Positions 1 through 12,445 of a stretch of DNA of 64,000 nt are shown here, one piece after another (position 1 is the stretch's first letter; each line of letters begins with the position of its first letter). This stretch comes from Cyclina sinensis (taxonomy: Eukaryota > Mollusca > Bivalvia > Venerida > Veneridae). Position numbers and translations under genes: made by a program. The stretch spans positions 49,511,134-49,575,133 of the forward strand of contig JAAONU010000001.1 in the NCBI GenBank assembly GCA_012932295.1, written 5' to 3'. The notes under the pieces were generated by a model. That model did no database searches. It was not told the origin of the DNA and saw only the letters and a list, made by a program, of their open reading frames with translations.

Positions 1-111
1 AATTCATTATTCTTCAGGCCTACCAAACAGTTTCACAGTTGTATACATGCATATGACTATGAGCGTCTCTTTGCCAAAGTAACAAACTGTATTGTAAAAT
101 ATGTTTTTACA

Positions 112-2966
112 GGTTTTTGACGTAAGCTCTAGTCTAAATGAAGGAGTTACAGGCGTTGCATCTACGTCTACGTTGCTGGAAGCCACAACGTCGTCCGAAC
201 GTGTTGCTAGTACTTTATCAGAAGGCGTTACCAGCACTGTGTTTGCAACAGCCACGGGTTTCTCTTCGAACTTTGCAGAAACGACAACCTATATATTTGA
301 CACCTATAATGTGTTTATACATCCACACTGGCGGAACTTCCCGCTAGTTTCAGATCAGTGGCATTACCTGATCGGTGTCTGTATCACTCTTGTTGGATTT
401 ACAGGGATTTTAGGCAACTCTCTCGTCATATATATGTTCACAAGGTAAATTCACTATTCTCTTTTCATTCCAGTAGAAGCATTAGTTAGAATAAAGATTA
501 TGATATTCTTGACTGTCATTCTACAGTACACCAGTTACAATATTGTAATATTCTGACTTGTTGCTGTATATTCATAAGAAAGAATAAAATATTTGCAGTT
601 GCCGAAAAATCTTTGTGAAGGAACGATTCGTGTTTCAAATTTGTCTGACGATTTTCTAAGAATAAAAAATGATAGTTTTAGACATGATCTTGTGCTTAAA
701 AATAAAAGACGCTTGCTAATTTACCATTCCTTAAAATCCTGAAACGGGTGAGAAAAAGTAATCCTTTGATTTTCCTCTGCAGATGTGACCCTTTGTTTTA
801 AATATTATCTTTTAATGTTTAAAGGGAGAAGTCATTGCGCACATCATCCAACATGTTAATTGTAAACCTCGCCATCAGCGATCTCACATTCTCTGTCGTC
901 AACGGTTTCCCCCTGTTCAGCCTCTCCGCCTTCAACAAAAGATGGATCTTCGGACAAGCTGGTGAGATCGTGTTATAATAAGATAATCTAATTCTGTTAC
1001 TGAATTATTAGATATTTCACACTGTAAAATTCTTGTTTACGTGTCATGCACATACTTGCAAGTATAAAACATGGCTTTAGATCCATTAATTATCAAAATG
1101 TAACGAAAACAACTAATACGTCAAAGCATCTGACAAAGCAGTTCAATGTCTTTGAAGTGAGTTTCAAGTGCAAAGTTTGAGTAGACATTAATTCATTTAA
1201 AAGAACGCCACGTTGATGCCTGCAGGTTTATCCAGTACGAGACATTATTAAAGGAGTGGACATGATATTCCATCAAGTCTACTTTTACGTACACTTTTAA
1301 GCAATATTGTATATGTACGTCTTTAATTAAGTTATTACATTTTGTAAAGTTACAGTATCGTCTCCCGACAAAATATCAAATTTGCTTTAAAATTAGTCAC
1401 AAAACCCTCCACAAACTGTAAAACGAAATATTTTCGTCGTCCGAACACAGCACTTGTAAGGCTGGTGCAATTCAGAAATTATGAATTTACACATAAATCA
1501 ACTGGAGGTGACGCGCTTGCATCAGAATGATTTTGTAAATGAAGTAGTAAGTGGCATCCACCTTTTCTCATTTTAGAAAATATGGATATATTTTTGTACT
1601 GAATATACTCAGAATTCATTTGTTTTTATAGCTATCTGTTCTGCCACATTAAGCATTTACCTTTATTTCAGCGTGTGAATTCTATGGTTTGATTGGAGGA
1701 ATATTTGGCCTAATGTCTATCAATACTATGGCAACAATTGCTATAGATCGTTACTACGCTATAGCCCGACCTTTGCATGTAGCAAAGTTCATGACAAGGA
1801 AAAGAGCATTTCTGATGATAGTTGCAGTGTGGATTTGGTCGCTCGTCAGCGCAACTCCGCCAATCTTCGGCTGGGGTCGGTATATTCCGGAAGGTTTTCA
1901 GACATCTTGTACATTTGACTATCTGACCAGAACTGAAAATAATCGATCTTTTATATTTTTCTTGTATATTTTCGGTTTTGTTGTACCACTAGCAATAATC
2001 TTTGTCTGTTACGCCATGATTGTTAGGGCAGTGAAGATACACGAGAATGAAATGAAGAAAACGGCAAAGAAGCTAAATGCAGAAATGCGTACAAACCAAG
2101 AGAAGAAAAAAATGGAAATCAAAGTAGCAAAAATAGCAATGTCGATTTTAATTTTGTACCTTCTTTCCTGGATGCCGTATGCAACAGTTGCACTAATTGG
2201 TCAGTTTGGTGATGCTTCATTCGTCACGCCATTTTGGTCAGAAATTCCAGTTTTGTTTGCTAAAGCCTCGGCAATGCATAATCCTCTCGTGTACGCCCTG
2301 AGCCATCCAAAATTTCGAGCAGCTCTGCAAAATCGGTTTCCGTGGCTCACTTGTTGTTGCACGCCGGAGACGACAGCCTCGCCAGCGCCTTCTGGGACGT
2401 TCAGGGACCGGAACGCTAGTAGGCGGAGCGTCAGCAGTGTCACAGGTGCCGCTAGTATTAGTAGTGAGATAAGCAACCTTAGTGATACCACTTACGCTGA
2501 CATGGAATTTCGACTTCGTAAACTTGAAGAGGAACGCGAAAATACAACAAAAGTTACAAAGTCCACCAAACGACGAGGAAATAAGGACAAACAATCCGGT
2601 CAAGAAACTGATATTCCAGTTAGAAAGATCATTCAAGATCTCGCCCATGCTTTAGTGGAAGTTTCTTGTCGCGATGTACAAGCAGGTCGTGTTTCACAGC
2701 CTGTGAACCTTCCTAGCAGTATCCTTAAAGGCAAAACACCAGGTCCTGGTGAAACAACAGAAGGAGTTTTCGTTCTAGATACCAATACTTTACCTGAACT
2801 GGCAAAGTACTTGACAACTTACTCAAGTCTAAATAACGACAGTTCTGCAGGCATTTCTAATGCAGGAATGGAGATGTCACCAGAAACTCCTCCGTATGAA
2901 GTGGTAGGGGCAAGACCAAAGACTTACTCAGCAGACGAACAGAAAGAAGATGAAGCACAGCTTTAA
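112..2966 (+). CDS. Rhabdomeric (Gq-type) opsin, three exons, 5' start uncertain
   Basis: Light-sensing seven-helix GPCR expected to signal through Gq in photoreceptor membranes. Coding exons are 112-444, 825-961 and 1672-2966, all with GT-AG borders and matching phases (2, then 1). Exon 1 gives a Ser/Thr-rich N-terminus of about 75 residues and TM1 (GNSLVIY). Exon 2 gives TM2 (NLAISDL) and the FNKRWIFG loop. Exon 3 holds the DRY motif (AIDRYYAIARP), the IPEG loop glutamate, the disulfide cysteines (ACEFYG and TSCTFD), and in TM7 the retinal-binding lysine in FAKASAMHNPLVY, followed by HPKFR, a hallmark of Gq opsins. A long Ser/Thr-rich tail of about 200 residues follows. The first exon either starts at ATG 101 (591 aa total) or, because TTTTTACAG precedes base 112, is spliced to an exon left of the window. 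Opsin identity is secure; the exact subtype (canonical r-opsin or melanopsin-like) is not resolved. Confidence 0.93.
445..1671 (+). other. Opsin introns 1 and 2
   Basis: Intron 1 (445-824) and intron 2 (962-1671) are AT-rich. I see no repeat, RNA gene or extra exon in them. Confidence 0.8.
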
Positions 2967-4925
2967 GGAAACTTTAGTAGCAATAATCCCAAGTGTCCTT
3001 CTAATTTTCCATGTACATATACAGTTCCTGGTGTTGTTCTGTAAATGTTAATTGTACTTTTTGGACATGGGGCGACGATGCTTTCATAAAGCGACATTTC
3101 CTTCCTCATCTTTTGGTAAATTCCTTTTCATCATTACTGCTAGACATTTTTGTCATATTGCCTGGTTTGATATATTACACTGCATAAAGGTAAAGATAGT
3201 AGGCTGCTAAATAGCCATGCAAAAAAATGCAAAATAGGAAAAAAAAATGAAAAATTTTCAGTAGCACAGTTTCAAAGTACAGAAGCAATCTGCTGCCACA
3301 AATGCATAGCAAAGGCTGAACCTGCCCTCTGACAAAGAGGTTGGCAAGTCTGTTTTACTAATGTATTGGTAGAGATTTCAATCTAGTGGACATTTTAGAG
3401 AAAAATTCTGTTAAATTCGGAATAAAACATCAATTACAAGTCAATGGGCATACCGTTGGACAGTTTTAAAGGATTGCTAAATGATAATCATAACATCTTG
3501 TTGGCCATCATATTTTCATATTGATATGTTTGCTTTAGGACAGTCTGAAGACAGATGTACGATGTAATGTTGGTACCATCTCACGTAAAAGTTGTATGAA
3601 GACAGGTGTACGATGCAATGTTGGTACCATCTCACGTAAAAGTTGTATGAAGACAGGTGTACGATGTAATGTTGGTACCATCTCACGTAAAAGTTGTAAG
3701 CGGGTGTGGGCGAATGAAGAATGAAACTAGTATAATGTTACGTTTACATTCTTTAGACTGACAGGTAGTTTCTAAGCCGACATGGGTTTATATTAATAAA
3801 ATAAACTTTAAAAGTCTGACGTACTTAGTGGCTGGGGTAGGAAACAGTATATACTTTTAAGATACCTGTACATGGCAGTATTGCTCCAATTTAAACATGT
3901 TCATGTACTATGTTTCTGACAAAGTGATCTTGTTGTTGTGGTGGTATTTGTTAAAATCATCTATTAAAACGGGTTATAAAGTAATGTAGCGCTACATTCT
4001 ATATGAGATATATTATATTTAACATATATGAAGTTATAAATATTGTTATAATCAGTGGTTGTTAATAAAGTCTACTCAAGATTACATGTTATTCCTTTTT
4101 TCTCTGCTTTACCAGCATAAACTGTTACATTGCCTTAAGAATAACAGAATAACAGACGTAAATACTTCATATTTTATACAGGGTCCTATATATGGAACGC
4201 CAGTGCTGACTTATATTCGGTATATATTTAGTGTTTTGATGGGACATTGACCTTGTTCCGTTTATTTATCACTCTAACACGATCTGAAATATTTACTACA
4301 TAAACAGTTGTTTTTTATTCTACGATAAAATATGGCTGTTACATTGTGCTCCCACCTATTCCACACTACACATAGTTTGATCGTATTTTCTCTTTTTGCC
4401 GTAAACTTAGTGTAATTTCATTTCTTAAATGGGACAGTACAAAAAAATCCCTTTTCAGGTAAACAAATATTGGGCATTCGTACTTAATAAGTACAAACTT
4501 ATTTTTTCACCATGGGAAAATGTTGCGATGCAAACGCTATGGAAATAGTTCCAATTTCCGGTTTATGAATGAAATCATATCACGTGACATAAACAAAACG
4601 AAACGATCGTAGTAAATGTTGTAGTAGTAGACAAACTTCCGGTTCGTCTGCAAACCTACTAACACCGCAGAAACTGACAATAAAGTTTACTGTTATTGTT
4701 GTTCATGGATTTTTTTTGTGTTGTTTTAAAAAGATTATCTACGTTCGTCTTTTGTTTAAATTAATTGCAGATTTTATGAATAAATATCAGTATCGATAAA
4801 TTCCGGTATGTACTCCTCTCTACACTAGGGTGTAAATTGTAACAGCTTACCCCGCCTACTGACGAATTGCACACTTTACATAAATGCTTGCAAAAATAGT
4901 TCTAGATATTTTCGTGGTTAGAATC
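2967..4925 (+). other. Opsin 3' region, no further gene
   Basis: Sequence after the opsin stop is AT-rich with AATAAA-type signals (near 3797 and 4065) that could end the transcript. It contains the 51-bp tandem repeat listed separately. No second coding region is supported; the short open frame at 4059-4250 lacks any recognisable protein. Confidence 0.5.
3546..3698. repeat. Minisatellite, 51-bp unit x 3
   Basis: Three nearly identical head-to-tail copies (3546-3596, 3597-3647, 3648-3698), each containing GTTGGTACCATCTCACG. It lies about 580 bp after the opsin stop, probably in the 3' UTR or just beyond it. Confidence 0.93.
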
Positions 4926-5096
4926 GAAATAATAAATTTGTTCCTATTTTTTATGAGTGAATAAAATATAGGCAGTCGTTCGGATGCAGCGGAATTAAAT
5001 CACGAGTGCGTAGCACGAGTGATTTAATTCCTACGCATCCGAACTCCTGCCTATATTTTATTCACTCATAAAAAATAGGAACATATTTATTATTTC
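4926..5096. mobile_element. Near-perfect palindromic MITE-like element
   Basis: Two arms of about 80 bp are inverted copies: GAAATAATAAAT at the left edge matches ATTTATTATTTC at the right edge, and the arms meet around GTGCGTAGCAC near 5010. Shared blocks include TTCCTATTTTTTATGAGTG and its complement. The structure would fold into one long hairpin, typical of snap-back MITEs. No coding capacity and no clear target-site duplication beyond the AT-rich ends. Confidence 0.85.
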
Positions 5097-7080
5097 TTAA
5101 GCATAACATTGTGTTGGGTTCTTAAAATATGATAAATTGTCATTAGTCGGGGCTCACAAGATTGAACTTTTCAAAGTTATAGCAGAAGTTGGATCAAATT
5201 GTAATGGATGGTTATCTTTTATTTTTATTATTATGTCGTTTCTTTGAATAAAAAATATGCAAATTCAACCCAGGTATTACCTGATACATTGATGTAATAT
5301 TTCGTCGGTGTAAAAATGAAAAGTTTTACGGTTATATATTGTTATTATTCTGTGTGTGAGAAATTATGTGTCTGACACTTTTACGTCATCAGTATCCATG
5401 TGCTGAGTCGATGCTGTGTATTATTGTTTTTCTTGTATCTTTAGGTTGGGATAATATAGCATTATGATGGATGATGGATTTTTATTGTTAAAATTGGTCG
5501 AGATATACACAACATTTTGCTGGGTTCTAACAGAATTATGACTGGTTGTAACTTCATTCAAATTCATTTACATTTCATATCGCTTTCAGATCACAATAAA
5601 ATGAAATGGCATTGTGTCATAATGACTTTAGAACCGATATAATGTTGTATTTCCCTTACATGTATTGTACATGATATATTAACCAAACAACAAGGCAATA
5701 GACCTATCAAACCGCCCGTGCCGAACATAAGACATCTCTGGCGTTCCAAAAGTATAATCATCTTCTGTGATCATAGAAAAGTACTGTTGAAGGCGCGTAA
5801 CATTGAGAGGTTTTTGGCCATTATTTCTGTTGTTTCGACCTGTGATCAGCCTAAACTTTTGTACAATCTGATCTTAGTCTGCACTGTTCGCATTTTCAGT
5901 CAGTAACCTTTCAGTCAATGAAAAATGGAATATCTAAAGTGGGCTATGGAAGGTAAAATTGGCTGAAGGCAAATCTGAAATCGTATTTTAGCGGACAAAA
6001 AGAAGACTTCTTCACTTCTTTGCTGAGAACTAGGGTAGGGTTGTGAAGTAGATTTTGTTCTTTCAGTTTTATAAAGAACATTCGAAACATATCAGCGTTT
6101 GACGGACATTCAATGAGAAATAATCAGTAATTCAAGATACAATACCTGCAGAAATATGCAGAAATAGCCGTATATGTAACACATACATAAAATATCTCAA
6201 ACTGTGTCGAAACAATGTCCCATCTTTGCAACTAGTACAACTTGCATCAAATGTAGAAAAACTGGTTCGGACTTGTCACTATCCTGACCTTTATTCTCAG
6301 AAATTGATACTTTAAAGTGGAGATAAGGATCTGGTTATGACATGACTGTATCACCATGCGCACTCATGTTTTAAAAAGGAATGTAAAAAAGGACCCGCCA
6401 CAGTTGCCCAAAACAATGAAAAAATGGCTGAACTAAAATATCTCCATATTTTGACGTACGAAGAATGAAAACGTGAAAACTAGTATTTAGTTTCCACATA
6501 AGTCAATATTCGAGCCTCTTTGTCTGCACTCTTCTTTCGCGATTTTGATATTTTTTCTATATTTTATTCACATGCAGACTTGTTTTACAGAAAAAGGTCT
6601 GCCATAATTCATGATTCTTATTTATCAAAGGGTGAGCCGCAGCTTTTTCAAAACAGAAGCATGTTGGGGTAAGAAATTCAATGGAATGGCAGTCTCGAAT
6701 CGGTTGAATAACTTGTCCTGCTTCGTGTAACTTGCAATCATTGGGCCTAATTCTTTCTAAACACGACTTATTCCCTTTACAGCATTTACAAAGACTAGAC
6801 TCGTGTTGGCTTATTTTTTTCCCGAACACGGTAATTTCCCTTTAAGCAAACCAAATCTGGATGGTTTAGTTTCTTTCCTTACATATTGATCTACTTCAAA
6901 AGTCGTTTGAAATCAAATATCTTTTCTTGTTTATCTTTTTATGTTACACAGGAATTATGGGAAACTTGGTGTCAAATGCATACAATTCTCATTTAGAATA
7001 AAACACTCATTCATTAGGATGCATAACTGGCCGAACGTAGCTAAGAATGAAAACTACACGATTCTGTATTGTATTGCATT
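5097..7080. other. Intergenic, nothing recognised
   Basis: AT-rich sequence with only short open frames (for example 5718-5906 plus and 6557-6829 minus) that match no family I know and have no convincing splice context. Confidence 0.5.
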
Positions 7081-7084
7081 GCAG

Positions 7085-7380
7085 GTGTGCTGTGGTGTGG
7101 TTTGCTATGGTGTGGTGTGGTGTGGTGTGGTGTGGTGTAGTGTAGTGTAGTGTAGTGTAGTGTAGTGTAGTGTAGTGTAGTGTAGTGCAGTTATGCAGTA
7201 CAATGTACTGTACTGTTATGTTCTGTACTTTTCTCTATTTTACTGTACAGTACTGTACCTTACTGAGGTGTTTTGAGTTGTGTTATGTTATTTCATGTTA
7301 TGTTGTGTTAGATTTTATTGTATTGTGTTGTATAGTTTTTGTGTTATTTTGTATTGTATTTTGTAACGTGTTGTATCATG
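7085..7380. repeat. Pentanucleotide microsatellite TGTGG/TGTAG with degenerate flank
   Basis: A run of TGTGG units changes to TGTAG units at about 7135 and continues to about 7185. A degenerate TGTA/TGTT-rich stretch follows to about 7380. The change of unit in mid-array suggests two expansion phases. Confidence 0.85.
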
Positions 7381-7400
7381 TATCACGACAGAATAAGGTA

Positions 7401-10400
7401 TTTGATGAACCTATGGATATAAGTACTTTAATATCAATGATCTTCCCTTCTATTCAGCTGAATGGATTTGTTGTTCAAGCTCCGTTAACTTTATCAGAAT
7501 AAAATTTGCACTTTCTCTGCAAAGACAGAAATAAAATCGTTTTTCTGTTACCTCTGTGCTTCCATAAAATGCGGCATTAGATTCAGCTTTCAGTTGAACT
7601 AATATCATACTTATCCTGATTAACATAAAGCTTACTGTGACAAAAAAGCAAAATGTGGTGTTACAGCTCATTACTTACGCGCCTCTTTACCTAAATTACT
7701 CATCTGTAATAGAGGTATTTTATGATATCAGCTAAAATGATTCTGGTTTCTAATTAATTCTGTTTTATAAACGTGAGTCAGGGGTTTTATTTCTAGTGTG
7801 ACTAAAAAAATGGTTTTCCATGAGAGATCAATGGGCAAAGTTGCTCATATGTTCGTAACTCCAACTGTGGTGTCATGGTTAGATTTTTTTGTAATAAAGT
7901 CATTGTGTGGTGTCTCAAGAACGACCCAAATAAGTTGTTAGAACCGGCGCTGTAACTGGGTTAAAAACTAGCATTTATCAAGACTTTAAAGTTTATTGGC
8001 ATACCGGTATGAAAACCTTTGGCCATATACAATTCACAACATACACAGAATGATCGAGACAATAACTGTATACATTTTTCACATGTATATAATAAGAAAA
8101 CAGTGTTAAACAAACAAAACTTATACGAATATAGAAAATAGTTGAGAATCTGGTAGGTTTTAGTTGAAGTACTATATGCTTAAATTCTAACTTTTTTTTC
8201 ACAAAAAAAGGGAAGCATAATCCGCTTAAGAAGCAGATTATTAATTGATTGTTTTTCCTTCTCTTAATTTAAAACAGTCATATACAAATTTTTATAATTT
8301 TCTAATTGTACTTTTACTTTGGTCAGACATAATTGCGACAAACTTACTTATATTAGGCCAAGCTGATCTTATATGGTACTTATCAACTGCTAAGTATTCC
8401 AAGACTGATGTAACATTTCAGTATTGAATGAATATAGTGAAGACAAGCTCTTGTATGGTGTTTTGTGCAAAACCACTTTTAAAGAATGTATGTAGAATTG
8501 TATCTTTTGTGATTTAAGACGACAGCATTAATATGTATGTATTTTATCTTCTCTTATGATCAATCATTTAAGCTGAAAAATATATGTATGTGCATTATGA
8601 TAGATAAACTAAGTGAAATACTCCAATATTCGTTTTCGTCGTAAACAATCAAGCACTGGTTTCTTTTTTAAGTCTTATAAATTCATTTTCCATTTAATAC
8701 TTGCCATTTGCTTTCAAATGCCGTTCGTGTAATCCCTTAAGCGTTTCTTATCGACTGCAATAAACACCCTCATTTATCAATGCCTGGTAGTAGAAGAAAA
8801 GTCTAAGGAGGTCTTCATTTATTTAGCCAGCTTAAAAATCTCGCTTCCTTTTTGCAGATATTACTACTAGGGCCTTGTCGTGTAGTCGGGATAAGTGGAA
8901 AATAATGCTATATACACGTTATATCAACCTAGCGTTTCGTTTGTTGTGGGACGGGTGGAAACGACCAGTCACGACAAGAACATCTTTAGTTTAGTCGTCA
9001 ATACTTTACGTGCACGCTTTCTTACGTTCGAAAAATTTTAAGTTTAATGTCTCCGACTGAATTATTACAAGCATGCCAAATATCTTGTAAATTCAGGTCA
9101 CTGTAAAGAATGTCCTGTAGGAATTTATTATTGTCCTTTTTCCTATTTCTCTCTCCGAAAGGCACTAGGAACATAACATGGATCCTTTATATATGTGTGA
9201 ATGATTTGTTTTGACTCATGTCATACCTTGAGACAATATGTATATGAGTAGGTAAGCAACTTCACATTGTTTTCACGCTGACTCCGTCTCAAAGTCCTTA
9301 CTTTTAATTGTTGTCATGCATACTCGTTTAAAGCCGATGCATATAAGACCTAAGTGTTTATTCTTTCACAAAAAAGAGGGAAAAATCATGTCTGGGCCCA
9401 AACCGATTAAAAACAGCGAGAGATTGTTTCAGAAATTTCTCAGACCTAGTTATGTTCCTGCTATGTGAAATCTCTCCCGCCTTTGAAAGACATCCTTATA
9501 AATCTCGAGCTTTTTTTAAGCTCTGTCTTCTATTTTTGTAAACTGTCATTAGCCTTTAGCAATAGTTTTTATTACTTTCAGACAATTTCTTATGTAAGTG
9601 CGAAAAGTGGATCAATTTCGTTTAATTTGGTAGTCATTACTTTGATCGTGTAACATCTCGACAGAATACGCGTTGAATGTTCACTCCCGCAAACGGAAGT
9701 GCTATGTGTACGAACTTCCGCTTGTGACATTTACCGGAAATGACACATTCGTAGATTAATGTAGTCGCAGGCGTGTCTGTAAACTATACTCATTATTATA
9801 TTAAAGTGTAAGAAAATCGTTTTCACCATAGGAAATGTAAAAGAAATACTTCTGTTTTATTTGCAAATTAGTAAACAGGTCATTGGGACATGTCTAACAA
9901 CTGTATTCATTGAAGGGAAATGATTTCATTATTTTAAATCAAACTTTAACAGGAAATTATGAATTCCAGTCATTCGTAAAGATGTTTAACAAAATATATT
10001 CCGTCTACAGATACGCCATCTTAGTCTTAGTAAAAGAATTAATTTCAGGAAAGATTCTAGTCACTGCTAATGATTGATATTTCCTCGAAATTCAAGAAAA
10101 CCTCAAAGGCATGTTAAATCATATAAAGTTACTGAGTTTTCTTCTTTTTTAAATCCTGGTAATGGGAAGTTTTTCTTTCATAACGAAACCAGTCAAGTCC
10201 AAAATTATCTTTATTAAATCACGAAACTAATATAATAACTTTCATAGACTCAGTAAGTGGGGACGTTAAACTAATAAACAAGAATATCAAGCATGATGTC
10301 TGAGAATTACAATCCATTTAATCTCTGATGAATGTGGACAGTGAAAATGGATGAAGAGGCTGACCAGTGAACAGACAGGTTACACGTTCGATGCCAACTT

Positions 10401-10562
10401 CGTCCATTAGGTTGTAGCACAAGAAATGACATGCTCTGGGTCCCTATTTCTTTCTATAGTTTTGAATTAGCATACTAGATGAATGATTCAATTTAAGATA
10501 CAGTTTATTTCTTTTCCTGTACTGCATACAGGTAAAAGTACATGCAAGGCCTGTTGCTAACG
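7401..10562. other. Intergenic, nothing recognised
   Basis: About 3.1 kb of AT-rich DNA without a supported exon, RNA gene or repeat array. It lies between the opsin and the 3' end of the first JmjC gene. A TTTATT near 10504, read on the minus strand as AATAAA, is a plausible polyadenylation signal for that gene. Confidence 0.45.
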
Positions 10563-12390
10563 TTAGTCATATTCTGACCCTATCGTGATGCTGATCTCTC
10601 CTGGATGGATAAACGTTGAGTGGTACCAAACATTCGTATCTACAACAACTGAAATGGAAATACAAGATTAGGCTACTAGTTACTGTGCGATCAGAAAGGC
10701 TGTATATCTATGAAAGTGCAAAAACCACGGTGCATAACCATATCGGCGGTCTCGCTGCGAAATCTGCTTTATCGACGCTCTCTCAGCACGGTTATACACT
10801 GATAACGTTGAAAATCAAAACAAAAAGTTCTGCCTGTGATCGAAGAAATTGCTTCATTTTCGTGTTGCAAACAGTAACAGAGTACCAGGACGACAAAAAT
10901 ATGCTTAATATTATACCTGTTTTAGAATGTGTATGTCAAAGAAGACTGTTTATATAGAATGACACAATGTGTAAGAAACAGCATGGTCTGTGCTGATTAT
11001 AATGCCATAACATGGCAGTATACATTTGTGTGTAGATTTTAATGTAAAGGCGAGAATGAACTGCTTTGGAATACTTTGTAGTCTACTGAGAGAATCAAGA
11101 ACTGGACAACAATGATGTCATTTTTATATTGACAATCCAGCAGTCTTGAAATGGTTTCTTTGAAATGATAAAATGGTCCGCTGGGGATACTATTTACTGT
11201 ATTAACGAGATAAAAATCTTACATATATCTCCCTTCTGCACGGTCACATTCATCGTCTTACACTCGGCCTCGCACTCCGGGGACGGTATCAGAGTCCAGG
11301 TCTTCTTCCCAGCAATCTGAGCCTGCCAGGAAGGTCTTTGAACATAATCCAGCTAAAATAGTTCATGACATTGCTTAGACGAGATGAATAGTTCATGACA
11401 TTGCTTAGACGAGATGAATAGTTCATGACATTGCTTAGACGAGATGAATAGTTCATGACATTGCTTAGACGAGATGAATAGTTCATGACATTGCTTAGAC
11501 GAGAAGAAGGAAATAGATTTCAATAATTACTGTTCAATTATTTTTACTTTAACGTTCGTTCATCCATTTGTGTTAAAGTTCGTTCGTCCAACATGTTTGG
11601 TTTCGATTATTCAGCCTCAGGTTAAGGTTTGTTTGTGTCATTGTTGTGAGTGATATAATTCAGACACTTGTCTTCATTTATGCGGTCGAAAACATGCATG
11701 TATCTAAACTTGTGTTCATTGTCATTTTTTTTCCATAGAATTGACAGAAAAATTATTGCTTCAGTATTAGAGTGATTATCTTGTTATCAGATTTTTGACG
11801 TCTGCATAAAAATCTTTTTCAAGTCACAAACTTACATGTATCAAAGCCCCTGGCCCGGAACCTCCCATGAAGATCCAGTCAATGGTACTAGATTCCGAAT
11901 TGTTGGGCAGGAAGTAGGGTCTGTCATAGTGTTGCCGTAGTTTGTTCCTCACGTCTTTATTACAGTTGCTCCTGTGAATGAGAAGCAAGAAATAAATATG
12001 GTTTTCTCAAAGCTACATTTTCTTGAGATGATTTCCCCTTGTACGGCTGAAATCTACAGTCAGCATTCAAATGTGTAAGAAATTATTTGATTTAATGTTT
12101 AAAGGCTATCGTAGGTACCAGTCACCCATTCGACCATCTGCCACAGATGTGTAGTCTTACATGGCGCGGTATAGACAATGTTACAGTTCCACACACATCT
12201 TTAGACACCCTTCGTTCTTTCTACACATTCATTACACGGTACGATATGACCATGCCTCGCATGAACAGCAAATTAACACGCTTATCATTTACAGGGACCA
12301 AAGCTGCTCTACCAAATGACATCAGTTCTCTTCAAGGTACCTTTTAAACCTGGATTATAATACACAAAAATTACCCGCCTCCCCCATCCC

Positions 12391-12445
<55 letters not shown>

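Noticed and set aside
6557..6829. 90-codon minus-strand open frame with several cysteines
   Set aside because: No recognisable domain, no splice or promoter context, and no match to the neighbouring repeats or genes.
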